Origin: Nocardia pneumoniae NBRC 100136
GTDB lineage: Bacteria > Actinomycetota > Actinomycetes > Mycobacteriales > Mycobacteriaceae
NCBI RefSeq assembly: GCF_000308755.1
Contig: NZ_BAGF01000049.1
Coordinates: 62,001 to 126,000, forward strand
Direction: 5' to 3'
DNA: 64,000 nt
Below are positions 34,632 to 43,237 of this stretch, in pieces (the first letter of the stretch is position 1; every line of letters starts with the position of its first letter). The position numbers and the translations under genes are program-made. Below the pieces are notes generated by a model that ran no database searches, was not told the DNA's origin, and was given only the letters and a program-made list of their open reading frames with translations.

Positions 34632-35437
34632 TCGGCACTCCTTCCGGAGTCGTTCGTTCGTACCGCTGCGGGCTGTGCAGCGGTTGGTGCTGACGTTGTG
34701 GTGTGCGCTATCGGTGGAACCACCAGCGGCACGTGCGTGGTGCACGCGCAGTCGCCGTTGGCGATCGTCGCCAGCCGCTGCACATGCGTGCCGAGCAGCT
34801 CACGGAACGCCTCGAGCTCGGCCGCGCACAACTGCGGGAACTCCTCGGCGACGTGCGAGACCGGGCAGTGATGCTGGCAGATCTGTACGCCCGTCCCCAC
34901 CTTGCGGGTGGTGGCGGCGAAACCGGCGTCGGTGAACGCCTCGGCGATCTCCTCGGCCTTGGCCTCGGTCTGCTCCGGGGTGTGCTCGGCGACCGGTTCG
35001 ATCCCGGCCACGATAGTGCGTGCCCGTTGGCGGGCGAACTCGGTGATGGCCTGGTCGCCGCCGATCTTGCCGAGTTGCCGCATGGCGGCTCCGGCCAGAT
35101 CGTCGTAGGCGTGGCCAAGTTTGCCCCGTCCCGCCGCGGTGAGCTGGTATTGCTTGGCCGGGCGGCCGCGACCCTTCTGCTGCCACGGCGCCGATCGGCT
35201 GGCTCGTGCCTGTCCGGACTCGATCAGGGCGTCCAGATGCCTGCGCACGCCCGCCGGGGCCAGGCCCAGCCTGCTCCCGATGGCGGTCGCGGTGATCGGC
35301 CCTTCCTCCAGCAGCAACTGGACGATGGCCGCCCGGGTATGTCCCTCGCCGCCGACCGTCGCGGGCGCAGCGGCCGACCCGGCGCCGGCCTTGCGACCGG
35401 CTCCTGCGTCGTCTCTCCGCAAACCCACGGTTTTCAC
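34628..35437 (-). CDS. sufR: Fe-S sensing repressor SufR
   Basis: ArsR/DeoR-type winged-helix regulator of 269 residues heading the suf operon. The DNA-binding part is about 33-100 (PITATAIGSRLGLAPAGVRR). Cluster ligands are expected among Cys187, Cys191 (CQHHC), Cys204, Cys230 and Cys232 (GDCAC). It represses suf when Fe-S supply is adequate. I chose GTG 35437; no ribosome site precedes it, and an operator overlaps it, suggesting a leaderless mRNA. Downstream GTG 35428 is an alternative. Confidence 0.93.
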   Translation of the reverse strand: MKTVGLRRDDAGAGRKAGAGSAAAPATVGGEGHTRAAIVQLLLEEGPITATAIGSRLGLAPAGVRRHLDALIESGQARASRSAPWQQKGRGRPAKQYQLTAAGRGKLGHAYDDLAGAAMRQLGKIGGDQAITEFARQRARTIVAGIEPVAEHTPEQTEAKAEEIAEAFTDAGFAATTRKVGTGVQICQHHCPVSHVAEEFPQLCAAELEAFRELLGTHVQRLATIANGDCACTTHVPLVVPPIAHTTTSAPTAAQPAAVRTNDSGRSAE

Positions 35438-35448
35438 AACATCAGTGT
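35434..35448 (-). promoter_or_regulatory. SufR operator overlapping the sufR start
   Basis: On the minus strand the sequence is ACACT-GATGT-TGTGA. This exactly fits the palindrome ACACT-N5-TGTGA reported for M. tuberculosis SufR upstream of Rv1460. The GTG start codon of sufR lies within the second half-site, so repressor binding would cover the transcript start of a leaderless mRNA. Confidence 0.75.
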
Positions 35449-35713
35449 GGCGGAATTCGTTCCCGAAATCTAATAAGGGTGCCCTGAGTTCCTCACCCCA
35501 CTGACCTGGGCGAATCACGCGGCGCGGAGCGGTCGCAGAGGACGGCCGCCCACCCGCCGCCTGTGCTCGTATTCCCCCGGCTGACCTGCGGATAGTCGAC
35601 GCCGAACGAATCCGGTCGGCGATCGCTCGCCCCTCGCCGAACGGTCATCGCTCCGGGCGAGCGCGACCGGCCCGGTGACGAGCGAGCGGAGTGCGATTGG
35701 TCACAAGCGGCGA

Positions 35714-36733
35714 TTACCGCACGGCGACCAGCTTCATCGGCGTCTCCAGGAGCGCGTCCACGGCCTCGTCCCACGCGACCGTGGCGGTCGTGACCAGCGC
35801 CGGATCGAAGCGGCCCGCGGCGACCAGATCGAGGACCGCGGGAATCACCGGACGGACGTGCGCGCGGCCGGTGTGGAAGGTGCAGCAGCGGCTGTACATA
35901 TCGAGGATCGGCAGCGCGACATCCTGCAACTGGACGCTGACGCTGGTGCACCACCCGTCGTAGGCGGCCGCGCCGATCGCCGCGCGCAGCGCCTTCGCCC
36001 CGCCCGCCGCCTCCACGACGATCGGGAACCGGCCGACGCGAGCGTCCGGCGGACCCTCGATCGCCTCCGCGCCGAGTGACTTCGCGATCTCCAACCGCTC
36101 GGCGGAGTCGTCGAGGTAGACGACGCGAGCGGAGCCGAGGGCCACCGCGAGCCCGGCGGCGTACAAGCCGATGGAGGGGGCGGCGGGGCCGCCGATCACC
36201 AGGACTTCGGCGCCTGGGTCGGCGGCGAGTTGCGGCCCGACGCAGCGATAGGCGTCCGGGATGTTGTCGCTGGCGCTGGCCACGGCGACCGGATCGACGC
36301 CGGACGGCAGCGGGACCAGCATGGCGTCGGCGTGCGGCACCAAGGCCTGGTCGGCCCACAATCCGCCCCAGCCGAGCCCGCCCATGGCGCCCAGCCCGAA
36401 GGTGGACAGCGGCGGATGGCTCCGGCAGTTTCCGGTCCGGCCCCGCGCGCATGCCCGACAACTGCCGCAGGAGATCTGGAAGGGCACGACCACGCGATCG
36501 CCCACGGTGATGTCGCGGACCTCGGGCCCGACCGCGACCACCTCGGCGACGCCCTCGTGCCCGAACGGGTACGGCCCGGGCAGCGGGAACGCGCCCCGCA
36601 GGACGGCGGGATCGATGTCGCAGGTGGCCAGCGCGACCGGCCGCACCACGGCCTGGCCGGGCCCGCTCAGTTCGGGTTCGGGGTGTTCTTCCCAGCGCAT
36701 TTCGCCGGGACCGGTGAGCATCAGACGCTTCAT
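35714..36733 (-). CDS. Zinc-type alcohol dehydrogenase (MDR superfamily)
   Basis: Medium-chain dehydrogenase of 339 residues. Catalytic zinc ligands are Cys38 (ATCDID) and the His of FGHEG. The structural zinc site has Cys in ISCGSCRACARGRTGNC. The Rossmann part has VLVIGGPAAPSIGLYAAGLA, with an Asp/Asp pair after the second strand (YLDDSAERL) suggesting NAD. It follows the TetR gene on the same strand with a palindrome just before the start, so it is probably controlled by that regulator. The substrate alcohol is unknown. Confidence 0.88.
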   Translation of the reverse strand: MKRLMLTGPGEMRWEEHPEPELSGPGQAVVRPVALATCDIDPAVLRGAFPLPGPYPFGHEGVAEVVAVGPEVRDITVGDRVVVPFQISCGSCRACARGRTGNCRSHPPLSTFGLGAMGGLGWGGLWADQALVPHADAMLVPLPSGVDPVAVASASDNIPDAYRCVGPQLAADPGAEVLVIGGPAAPSIGLYAAGLAVALGSARVVYLDDSAERLEIAKSLGAEAIEGPPDARVGRFPIVVEAAGGAKALRAAIGAAAYDGWCTSVSVQLQDVALPILDMYSRCCTFHTGRAHVRPVIPAVLDLVAAGRFDPALVTTATVAWDEAVDALLETPMKLVAVR

Positions 36734-36746
36734 CGTCCGAGTGTCG

Positions 36747-36764
36747 CTAGAACGTTCTTTCTAG
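36747..36764 (-). promoter_or_regulatory. Candidate TetR operator before the alcohol dehydrogenase
   Basis: Palindrome CTAGAA-N6-TTCTAG, 13 bases upstream of the dehydrogenase ATG and 7 bases past the stop of the TetR gene. Position and symmetry fit an operator for the adjacent LmrA/YxaF-like TetR protein, which would then control the dehydrogenase from an internal promoter. Confidence 0.55.
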
Positions 36765-36771
36765 TCAAGGT

Positions 36772-37428
36772 TTACGCCGTCTCTCCCTGTTCGTGGGGCA
36801 TTTCCGAAATTTTTCCGGTCGCTGCCGGGCCCGGCGCATCATCTGATGCGGCTCCGGCGCCGTTCGCGGCGAACGTCGAGCGGATCAACCGTTCCATGGA
36901 ATCCGCCACGGTCCGCAACGGCGCGTCCGACTGCCTGATCCGGGCCAGAATCGTGGCGCCCTCATAGGCGGCGACCACGGTCGTGGCCAATGCCGCGGCT
37001 TCTTCCCCGCCGAGGCCCAGCTCGGTGAGCAGCCCGGCGAAAGCCTGCTCCATCGCGTCGAAGGCGCGGACGCAGGCCGAGCGCACCGCGTCGACGTCGC
37101 TGCCGCCGTCCAGCGCGGGCGTCCCGATCGGGCACCCGTCGGTCCAGTCCGAGTCCGCCAGCTTGGCGATCATGAATTCGAACAGCGTCGCCATGGTGGC
37201 GAACACGTCGTTCGGAGCCTGCCGGATCATCCGGCCGGTCAACACCCCGGTGCCGGTGATCGCGGCGACCGCGATCTCCTCCTTGCCGCCGGGGAAGTGG
37301 TGATAGATCGAGCCGTACGGCAGTTCGGCCGCTTCGCTCAACGCCTTCAGCCCGAACCCGTGGTACCCGTGCCGCGCCAGCAGCCCGCACGCGGCGACCT
37401 CGATCCGACGCCTGGACTCCGAAACCAT
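36772..37428 (-). CDS. TetR-family regulator (LmrA/YxaF type)
   Basis: Regulator of 218 residues. The helix-turn-helix is at about 25-48 (GFGLKALSEAAELPYGSIYH) and is followed by HHFPGGKEEIAVAAI, the variant found in the YxaF/LmrA subgroup. The C-terminal domain has DGCPIGTPAL, also typical of this subgroup. ATG 37428 (MVSESRRR) is preferred over 37449. It is divergent from mptB and precedes the dehydrogenase gene, its likely target. Confidence 0.88.
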   Translation of the reverse strand: MVSESRRRIEVAACGLLARHGYHGFGLKALSEAAELPYGSIYHHFPGGKEEIAVAAITGTGVLTGRMIRQAPNDVFATMATLFEFMIAKLADSDWTDGCPIGTPALDGGSDVDAVRSACVRAFDAMEQAFAGLLTELGLGGEEAAALATTVVAAYEGATILARIRQSDAPLRTVADSMERLIRSTFAANGAGAASDDAPGPAATGKISEMPHEQGETA

Positions 37429-37523
37429 GCGTCGATTGTGCCCCGGCAACGGGAGGGGTCCAGATCGGAACCAGCGGTGCCCGTTCGCGGTGGGCGCCCG
37501 CCACCCGAACTAGGCTTCGTCTC

Positions 37524-39206
37524 GTGGCGGTACTGGAGGGCGCGCGGCGCAGGACACTGGCGTTCGGGCGCCGGGCACTCGGACTCGACGTGCCCACGCC
37601 CGATCAGACCATCGCGGTGCTGCATCGGGACGAATCGGAAGTACCCGGCCTCGACCGCAAAGAGCTGGCACAGCTGGACCGGATCCGCCTCATGGGCGCG
37701 ACGGGCACCGTGCTGATGGCGATCAGCGCGCTCGGCATCGGCGCGCAGCCGGTGCACCAGAACCCGACCTCCGGCGTCCGCGTGCTCGGCATCTTCGCCC
37801 GCGCGCACACCGGCTCGCTGGCCATGTGCATGACCGGCACCGTCGTGGTGGTGCTGGCCTGGCTGCTGCTGGGCCGGTTCGCGGTGGGCGGCATCGGCGG
37901 CTCCCCCATCCACCGGCTGACCCGCTCGCAGCTGGATCGCACGCTGTTGCTGTGGATCATCCCGCTCTCCGTGGCGCCGCCGCTGTTCAGCAACGACGTG
38001 TACTCCTATCTCGCGCAGAGCGAGATCGCCGCGCGCGGCATCGACCCCTATGAGGAGGGGCCGGTGGCGGGGCTGGGGATCGACAACGTCCTCACCAACA
38101 ACGTTCCGACCATTTGGCGTGATACGCCCGCGCCTTACGGTCCGCTATTCCTCTGGATCGGTCGCGGGATCGCCGAACTCACCGGCGACAACATCATCGC
38201 GGGCGTGTGGGTGCACCGGCTGCTGGCGCTGGGTGGTGTCGCGCTGATCGTCTGGGCGCTGCCGCGGTTGTCGGTGCGCTGCGGCGTCGCGCCGGTGAGC
38301 GCGCTGTGGCTCGGCGCCGCCAACCCACTGGTGCTGTTCCACCTGGTCGGCGGCGTGCACAACGACGCGCTCATGCTCGGGCTGATGCTGGCCGGACTCG
38401 AGTTCTGCCTGCGCGCCATCGAGGACACCCACCCGTTCGACGGCCGCGCCTACGCCTGGCTGATCAGCGGCGCGGTCATCATCACGCTCTCCTCATCGAT
38501 CAAATTCACCTCGATCATCGCGCTCGGCTTCGTGGGGATGGCGCTGGCCCGCCGCTGGGGCGCCTCCCTGCGCACCGTCGCCATCGCGGCCGCCATGCTC
38601 GGCGCGATAGCCATCGGTACAACCCTTTTCATCAGTTCGGTGAGCGGGCTCGGCTTCGGCTGGATCTACACCCTCAACACGGCCAGCGTGGTGCGCAGCT
38701 GGATGTCGCTGCCGACGGTGCTGGGCATCATCACCGGATTCGGCGGCGTGCTGCTCGGACTCGGCGACCACACCACGGCGCTGCTGAGCATCACCCGCCC
38801 GATCGCGGCGCTGGTCGCGGGCTTCTTCACGGTGCGCATGCTGGTGGCCACCGGCACGGGTCGGCTGCACGCGGTGGGCGCGCTCGGCGTGGCGCTGGGC
38901 GCCATCGTGCTGCTGTTCCCGGTGGTGCAGCCGTGGTATCTGCTGTGGGCGATCGTGCCGATGGCCGCGTGGGCCACCCGCCCGGTGTTCCGCGTTCCGG
39001 CGGTGGCGTTCTCGGCGATCGTGAGCGTGATCCTGATGCCGCGCGGCGCCGATCTGGAGGTGTTCCAGATCGTGGGCGCCGCGATCGCCACGGTGATCGT
39101 CGGGGTGCTGTTCATCGTGATCACGCGCAACGCGCTGCCCTGGCGCGGGCAGACGGGGGTGTCGGCTCCGTCACAGGTGCCCGCCTCTTACGGTGTGACA
39201 TCGTGA
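37524..39206 (+). CDS. mptB: Polyprenol-phosphate-mannose alpha-1,6-mannosyltransferase MptB
   Basis: GT-C membrane mannosyltransferase of 560 residues with about 13 predicted helices, homologous in place and size to Rv1459c. MptB begins the alpha-1,6-mannan core of lipomannan and lipoarabinomannan, using decaprenyl-phosphomannose outside the membrane. The first extracytoplasmic loop carries the acidic residues expected for catalysis (FSNDVYSYLAQSEIAARGID). GTG 37524. Its stop lies at the first copy of a tandem repeat that separates it from the ABC ATPase gene. Confidence 0.88.
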   Translation: MAVLEGARRRTLAFGRRALGLDVPTPDQTIAVLHRDESEVPGLDRKELAQLDRIRLMGATGTVLMAISALGIGAQPVHQNPTSGVRVLGIFARAHTGSLAMCMTGTVVVVLAWLLLGRFAVGGIGGSPIHRLTRSQLDRTLLLWIIPLSVAPPLFSNDVYSYLAQSEIAARGIDPYEEGPVAGLGIDNVLTNNVPTIWRDTPAPYGPLFLWIGRGIAELTGDNIIAGVWVHRLLALGGVALIVWALPRLSVRCGVAPVSALWLGAANPLVLFHLVGGVHNDALMLGLMLAGLEFCLRAIEDTHPFDGRAYAWLISGAVIITLSSSIKFTSIIALGFVGMALARRWGASLRTVAIAAAMLGAIAIGTTLFISSVSGLGFGWIYTLNTASVVRSWMSLPTVLGIITGFGGVLLGLGDHTTALLSITRPIAALVAGFFTVRMLVATGTGRLHAVGALGVALGAIVLLFPVVQPWYLLWAIVPMAAWATRPVFRVPAVAFSAIVSVILMPRGADLEVFQIVGAAIATVIVGVLFIVITRNALPWRGQTGVSAPSQVPASYGVTS

Positions 39207-39360
39207 CCGAGCGCAGCGAGGGAACCATTGGACACCGCACCAACGGGCACGACGCAGCCGAACGCCAGCGAGGCGGAGTCGTGACCGTGCGCAGCGAGGG
39301 AACCATCAACACAGCACCTTTGGGCGCGACGCAGCCGAACGCCAGCGAGGCGAAGTCGTG
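39201..39360 (+). repeat. MIRU-like tandem repeat at the mptB/ABC junction
   Basis: Two units of 78 and 77 bp (from 39201 and 39279) share TCGTGACC, GCGCAGCGAGGGAACCAT and GACGCAGCCGAACGCCAGCG; a third copy of TCGTGACC begins at 39356. Each TCGTGACC is a stop/start overlap. The first holds the mptB stop (TGA), and the last holds the GTG of the ABC ATPase. Between them runs an in-frame 52-codon ORF (GTG 39204 to a stop at 39359-39361), which overlaps both neighbours. This is the arrangement described for mycobacterial interspersed repetitive units, for example the 77-bp units between senX3 and regX3. Confidence 0.75.
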
Positions 39361-40287
39361 ACCACATCCGGGCCCGCCGTTCGCGTCGACGGTGTCGTCA
39401 AACGCTACGGCGAGACGGCGGCGGTGGACGGCTTGACGTTCGACGTCGAACCAGCGCAGGTGCTCGCGCTGCTCGGGCCGAACGGGGCGGGCAAGACCAC
39501 GACGGTGGAGATGTGCGAGGGATTCGCCGCGCCGGACGCGGGCGCGGTGCGGGTGCTGGGCCTGGACCCGATCGCCGATTCCGAACGGCTTCGTCCCCGT
39601 ATCGGCGTCATGCTCCAAGGCGGCGGCGCGTATCCGGGCGCGCGAGCGGGCGAAATGCTGGACTTGGTGGCCGCCTACTCGGCCGATCCGCTCGACCCCG
39701 ACTGGCTGCTGCGCACGCTCGGTCTCCAGGACAACCGGCGCACGCCTTACCGTCGTCTCTCCGGCGGCCAGCAGCAGCGCCTCGCACTGGCCTGCGCCCT
39801 GGTGGGCAAGCCGGAGATCGTGTTCCTGGACGAGCCGACCGCGGGTCTGGACGCCCAGGCCAGGCTGATGGTCTGGGAACTCATCGATGCCCTGCGCCGG
39901 GACGGGGTCACCGTCGTGCTGACGACGCACATGATGGACGAGGCCGAGCAGCTCGCCGATCACCTGGTGATCATCGACCACGGCCGCATCGTCGCCTCCG
40001 GCACTCCGGCCGAGGTCACCGCGCACGGGGCCGCCGGGCAGCTGCGGTTCTGCGCGCCGGCCAAACTGAACTTGGAGCTGTTGAAGGCGGCGCTTCCGGA
40101 AGGCTTCGCGCCCAGGGAGACCGCGCCGGGCACGTATCTGGTGGAGGGCGAGATCACTCCGCAGGTGCTCGCGACCGTCACCGCGTGGTGCGCGCGGATG
40201 GACGTGCTGGCCACCGACATCCGGATCGATCAGCGCCGTCTCGAAGACGTCTTCCTGGAACTGACCGGACGGGATTTGCGGGGATGA
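39358..40287 (+). CDS. ABC transporter ATP-binding protein (Rv1458c-like)
   Basis: ATPase of 309 residues of the drug/lipid exporter (DrrA/CcmA) type. Walker A is GPNGAGKTT at about 40-48, the signature LSGGQQQRLALACAL, and Walker B EIVFLDEPTAGLD. The C-terminal extension is typical of two-component exporters. GTG 39358 lies in the repeat. The stop overlaps the permease start (ATGA). Homologues stand between mptB and ctaA in mycobacteria; the cargo is unknown. Confidence 0.93.
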   Translation: MTTSGPAVRVDGVVKRYGETAAVDGLTFDVEPAQVLALLGPNGAGKTTTVEMCEGFAAPDAGAVRVLGLDPIADSERLRPRIGVMLQGGGAYPGARAGEMLDLVAAYSADPLDPDWLLRTLGLQDNRRTPYRRLSGGQQQRLALACALVGKPEIVFLDEPTAGLDAQARLMVWELIDALRRDGVTVVLTTHMMDEAEQLADHLVIIDHGRIVASGTPAEVTAHGAAGQLRFCAPAKLNLELLKAALPEGFAPRETAPGTYLVEGEITPQVLATVTAWCARMDVLATDIRIDQRRLEDVFLELTGRDLRG

Positions 40288-41075
40288 GCACGCACGATTC
40301 GACCGCCAACCGCTTCACGCCTGGCACCTTCACCCCCGCCCCGCGCCCAAGTTCCCGCGCCGCGATGATGCTCGCGCAGACCCGGCTGGAGCTGATCCTG
40401 TTGCTGCGCAACGGCGAACAGCTGCTGCTGACCATGTTCATCCCGATCACGCTGCTGATCGGTCTGAGCCTGCTGCCGTTCGGCGATCTGGGCACGCACC
40501 GGGTGGACACGATCGTGCCCGCGGTGATGATGGTGGCCGTGATGTCCACCGCGTTCACCGGTCAGGCCATCGCGGTCGGCTTCGACCGTCGCTACGGGGC
40601 GCTCAAGCGGCTCGGCGCGACGGCGCTGCCGCGCTGGGGCGTCATCGCGGGCAAGAGCGCGGCGGTGCTCATCGTGGTGGTGCTGCAAGCGGTCCTGCTC
40701 GGCCTGATCGGCGTCGCGCTGGGCTGGCGACCGGAACCCGTCGGGCTACTGCTCGGAGCGGCGGTGATCGCGCTCGGCACCGCCACCTTCGCGGCGATGG
40801 GCCTGCTGCTCGGCGGCACGCTCAAGGCCGAGGTGGTGCTCGCGCTGGCGAACATCCTGTGGTTCGTCATGCTCGGCATCGCCAGCATCGTGTTCGCCCG
40901 AGACGACCTGCCGACCGCGGTGAGCGTGCTGGCCCGGCTGGTGCCCTCGGGCGCGCTGGCCGTCGCCTTGGAGGACGCGATGCGCACCAGCGTCGACTGG
41001 TTCGGCCTGGCCGTGCTGGCGGCGTGGGGCGCGGTGTCCGGTGTCCTCGCGACCCGGCTGTTCCGCTTCCAGTGA
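40284..41075 (+). CDS. ABC-2 type permease (Rv1457c-like)
   Basis: Membrane protein of 263 residues with six predicted helices and the ABC-2 permease pattern, including the conserved FDRRYGALKRLGATALPRWG segment after the second helix. It pairs with the preceding ATPase to form an exporter. ATG 40284 overlaps the ATPase stop by four bases. A longer upstream frame lies inside the ATPase gene and is a shadow. Confidence 0.92.
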   Translation: MSTHDSTANRFTPGTFTPAPRPSSRAAMMLAQTRLELILLLRNGEQLLLTMFIPITLLIGLSLLPFGDLGTHRVDTIVPAVMMVAVMSTAFTGQAIAVGFDRRYGALKRLGATALPRWGVIAGKSAAVLIVVVLQAVLLGLIGVALGWRPEPVGLLLGAAVIALGTATFAAMGLLLGGTLKAEVVLALANILWFVMLGIASIVFARDDLPTAVSVLARLVPSGALAVALEDAMRTSVDWFGLAVLAAWGAVSGVLATRLFRFQ

Positions 41076-41143
41076 GCCATCCAACGACGGAATGTAGTAG
41101 ACCGGGTGCGGCGGCAGGATCGGGCCGGGCTACCATTTTCGAC

Positions 41144-42112
41144 GTGCTGTATCGCGCGTTCCTGCGACTCGTCGACAAGCTGCCGCTGCCCGCACTGCGG
41201 GTGCAGCGCCTGATCGCGGTCGCGGTGATCCTCTCCCAGGCGGGCATCTCGGTCACCGGCGCTGTCGTGCGAGTCACCGCGTCCGGTCTCGGTTGCCCCA
41301 CCTGGCCGCAGTGCTTCCCCGGCAGCTTCACGCCGGTCGCCGTGTCGGAGGTTCCTGCCATCCACCAGGCCGTCGAGTTCTCCAATCGGCTGCTCACCTT
41401 CGTCGTCTCGCTGTGCGCCGGGCTCGTCGTGCTCGCGGTGACCCGGGCGCGGCGACGCCGCGAAGTGCTGGTGTACGCGTGGCTGATGCCCGGCGGCACG
41501 GTCGTGCAGGCGATCATCGGCGGTATCACGGTCCGCACCGGCCTGCTGTGGTGGACCGTCGCGACGCACCTGATCGCGTCCATGGTGATGGTCTGGCTCG
41601 CGGTGGTGCTGTACGCGAAGATCGGCGAACCCGACGACGGCGTCGACACCGTGCAGGCGCCCGCGCCGCTGCGCTGGCTCACCGGACTCACCGGCGTCGC
41701 GCTCGGCGCCGTCTTGATCGCGGGCACCCTGGTGACCGCGGCGGGTCCGCACGCGGGTGACAAGAGCATCGAGCGGCCCGTCGAGCGGCTGCAGGTCGAG
41801 ATCGTCACGCTGGTACACCTGCACTCGCAGCTGCTGGTGGGATACCTCGCGCTGCTGATCGGCCTGGCGTTCGGCCTGTTCGCCGTCGGCATCACGCCCG
41901 CGGTGCGCACCCGGCTGCTGGTGCTGCTCGGATTGGTCTGCTCGCAGGCGCTGGTCGGCGTCGTGCAGTACTTCACCGATGTGCCCGCGGCGCTGGTCGT
42001 CGTGCACGTCGGCGGGGCCGCGGCCTGCACCGCCGGTACCGCGGCGCTGTGGGCATCGCTGCGCACCAGGGAGCGGGTCGGCGCACCCGCCCCCGCTACG
42101 CAGGCGGCCTGA
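41144..42112 (+). CDS. ctaA: Heme A synthase CtaA/COX15
   Basis: Membrane enzyme of 322 residues with eight predicted helices that oxidises heme O to heme A for cytochrome aa3 oxidase. The first extracytoplasmic loop has the conserved Cys pair in GLGCPTWPQCFPG. Heme-ligand histidines are expected in AIHQAVEFSNRLL, VATHLIASM, LVHLHSQLL and VVHVGGAAA. GTG 41144 is the best start. The partner heme O synthase gene (ctaB) lies 15 kb away at 57548 because accessory DNA separates them. Confidence 0.92.
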   Translation: MLYRAFLRLVDKLPLPALRVQRLIAVAVILSQAGISVTGAVVRVTASGLGCPTWPQCFPGSFTPVAVSEVPAIHQAVEFSNRLLTFVVSLCAGLVVLAVTRARRRREVLVYAWLMPGGTVVQAIIGGITVRTGLLWWTVATHLIASMVMVWLAVVLYAKIGEPDDGVDTVQAPAPLRWLTGLTGVALGAVLIAGTLVTAAGPHAGDKSIERPVERLQVEIVTLVHLHSQLLVGYLALLIGLAFGLFAVGITPAVRTRLLVLLGLVCSQALVGVVQYFTDVPAALVVVHVGGAAACTAGTAALWASLRTRERVGAPAPATQAA

Positions 42113-42140
42113 ACCACGTCCCCGGGTACCGTGGTCGTCC

Positions 42141-43124
42141 GTGTCCGCGCCTGACCCGGAACCCCGAGCACCCCAGCCGTTTCCCGACCTCGACCCGCAC
42201 GCCCACGGGCTGCTCGACGTCGGAGACGGCCAGCGCGTCTACTGGGAGACCAGCGGTAATCCGACCGGCAAACCGGCACTGGTCGTGCACGGCGGCCCCG
42301 GCGGTGGAGGACGGCGGGGCGCGCGGAAGTCGTTCGACCCGTGGGTCTACCGGATCGTCCTGTTCGATCAGCGCGGGTGCGGGGAGAGTCTTCCGCACGC
42401 TTCCGACCCTGCGGTCGACATGGCGCACAACACCACCGACCACCTGATCGCCGATATGGAACGGTTGCGCGAGCACCTCGGCATCGATCGATGGCTGCTG
42501 TACGGCGGTTCCTGGGGGTCGACGCTGATCCTCGCCTACGCCCAGCGCTACCCGGAGCGGGTCAGCGAGATCGTGCTCGTCGGGGTCACGATGACCAGGC
42601 CCGAAGAGATCGACTGGCTCTATCGCGGCGTGGCGCGGCTGCTGCCCGAGCAGTGGGAGACCTTCCGCGCCGGTGTTCCCGTCGCCGACCGCGACGGCGA
42701 CCTCGTCGAGGCTTATCGCAAACTGATGGAAAGCCCCGACGCGGCGACGCGGGAGCTGGCGTCGCGGCGCTGGTGCGCCTGGGAGGATGCCGTCATCGCC
42801 CATGAAGGCCTCGGCAGCCCAGGGCAATACAGCGCCAAGCCGGACGCGGCGCAACTGGCTTTCGTCCGGATCTGCACGCATTACTTCGCCAACGCCGCCT
42901 GGCTGGAGGACGGGCAATTACTGCGGGACGCCGACCGGCTCGCGGGGATCCCCGGCGTGCTGATCCACGGCAGGCTCGACCTGAGCGGTCCGCTGTACAC
43001 GGCCTGGCAGCTGGCGCAGGCGTGGCCCGACGCAGAACTGCAGGTCATCGAGGATTCCGGGCACACAGGAAGCCCGGCCATGCGCACCGCCGTCCTGCGG
43101 GCCATCGACCGGTTCGCCTGCTGA
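42141..43124 (+). CDS. pip: Proline iminopeptidase (peptidase S33)
   Basis: Alpha/beta-hydrolase of 327 residues that removes N-terminal proline from peptides. Oxyanion region HGGPGGGG, DQRGCGES, and nucleophile Ser in GGSWGSTL are diagnostic of Pip; the acid is expected in HGRLDLSGP and the His in EDSGHTG. Cytosolic, no signal peptide. GTG 42141 follows ctaA by 28 bases; it is the first gene of the accessory block. Confidence 0.93.
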   Translation: MSAPDPEPRAPQPFPDLDPHAHGLLDVGDGQRVYWETSGNPTGKPALVVHGGPGGGGRRGARKSFDPWVYRIVLFDQRGCGESLPHASDPAVDMAHNTTDHLIADMERLREHLGIDRWLLYGGSWGSTLILAYAQRYPERVSEIVLVGVTMTRPEEIDWLYRGVARLLPEQWETFRAGVPVADRDGDLVEAYRKLMESPDAATRELASRRWCAWEDAVIAHEGLGSPGQYSAKPDAAQLAFVRICTHYFANAAWLEDGQLLRDADRLAGIPGVLIHGRLDLSGPLYTAWQLAQAWPDAELQVIEDSGHTGSPAMRTAVLRAIDRFAC

Positions 43125-43222
43125 GGGCGATGACGGCGCGGGACGGGCAACTCGTCACCCGTCTCGGTGTCGGTCTCGGACCAGCAATCGGTCCCCGCCG
43201 AACGTCTGGTTCGGCGGAACGA

Positions 43223-43237
43223 AGGTCTTAGGTCCCT
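43223..43237 (+). promoter_or_regulatory. DosR-like motif before the universal stress protein gene
   Basis: AGGTCTTAGGTCCCT agrees at 11 of 13 fixed positions with the DosR/DevR consensus GGGACTTNNGNCCCT. It lies 89 bases before the start of a tandem universal stress protein gene, a typical member of the hypoxia regulon in mycobacteria. No dosR gene is in the window, so this is a motif-based inference. Confidence 0.35.

Noticed and set aside
32104..34871. Long plus-strand frames opposite sufB and sufD
   Set aside because: They are shadows of the conserved suf genes and cross gene junctions without ribosome sites.
42049..42140. Possible separate small gene at the ctaA end
   Set aside because: The frame is a shadow of ctaA and pip; no ribosome site and no family-like residues.
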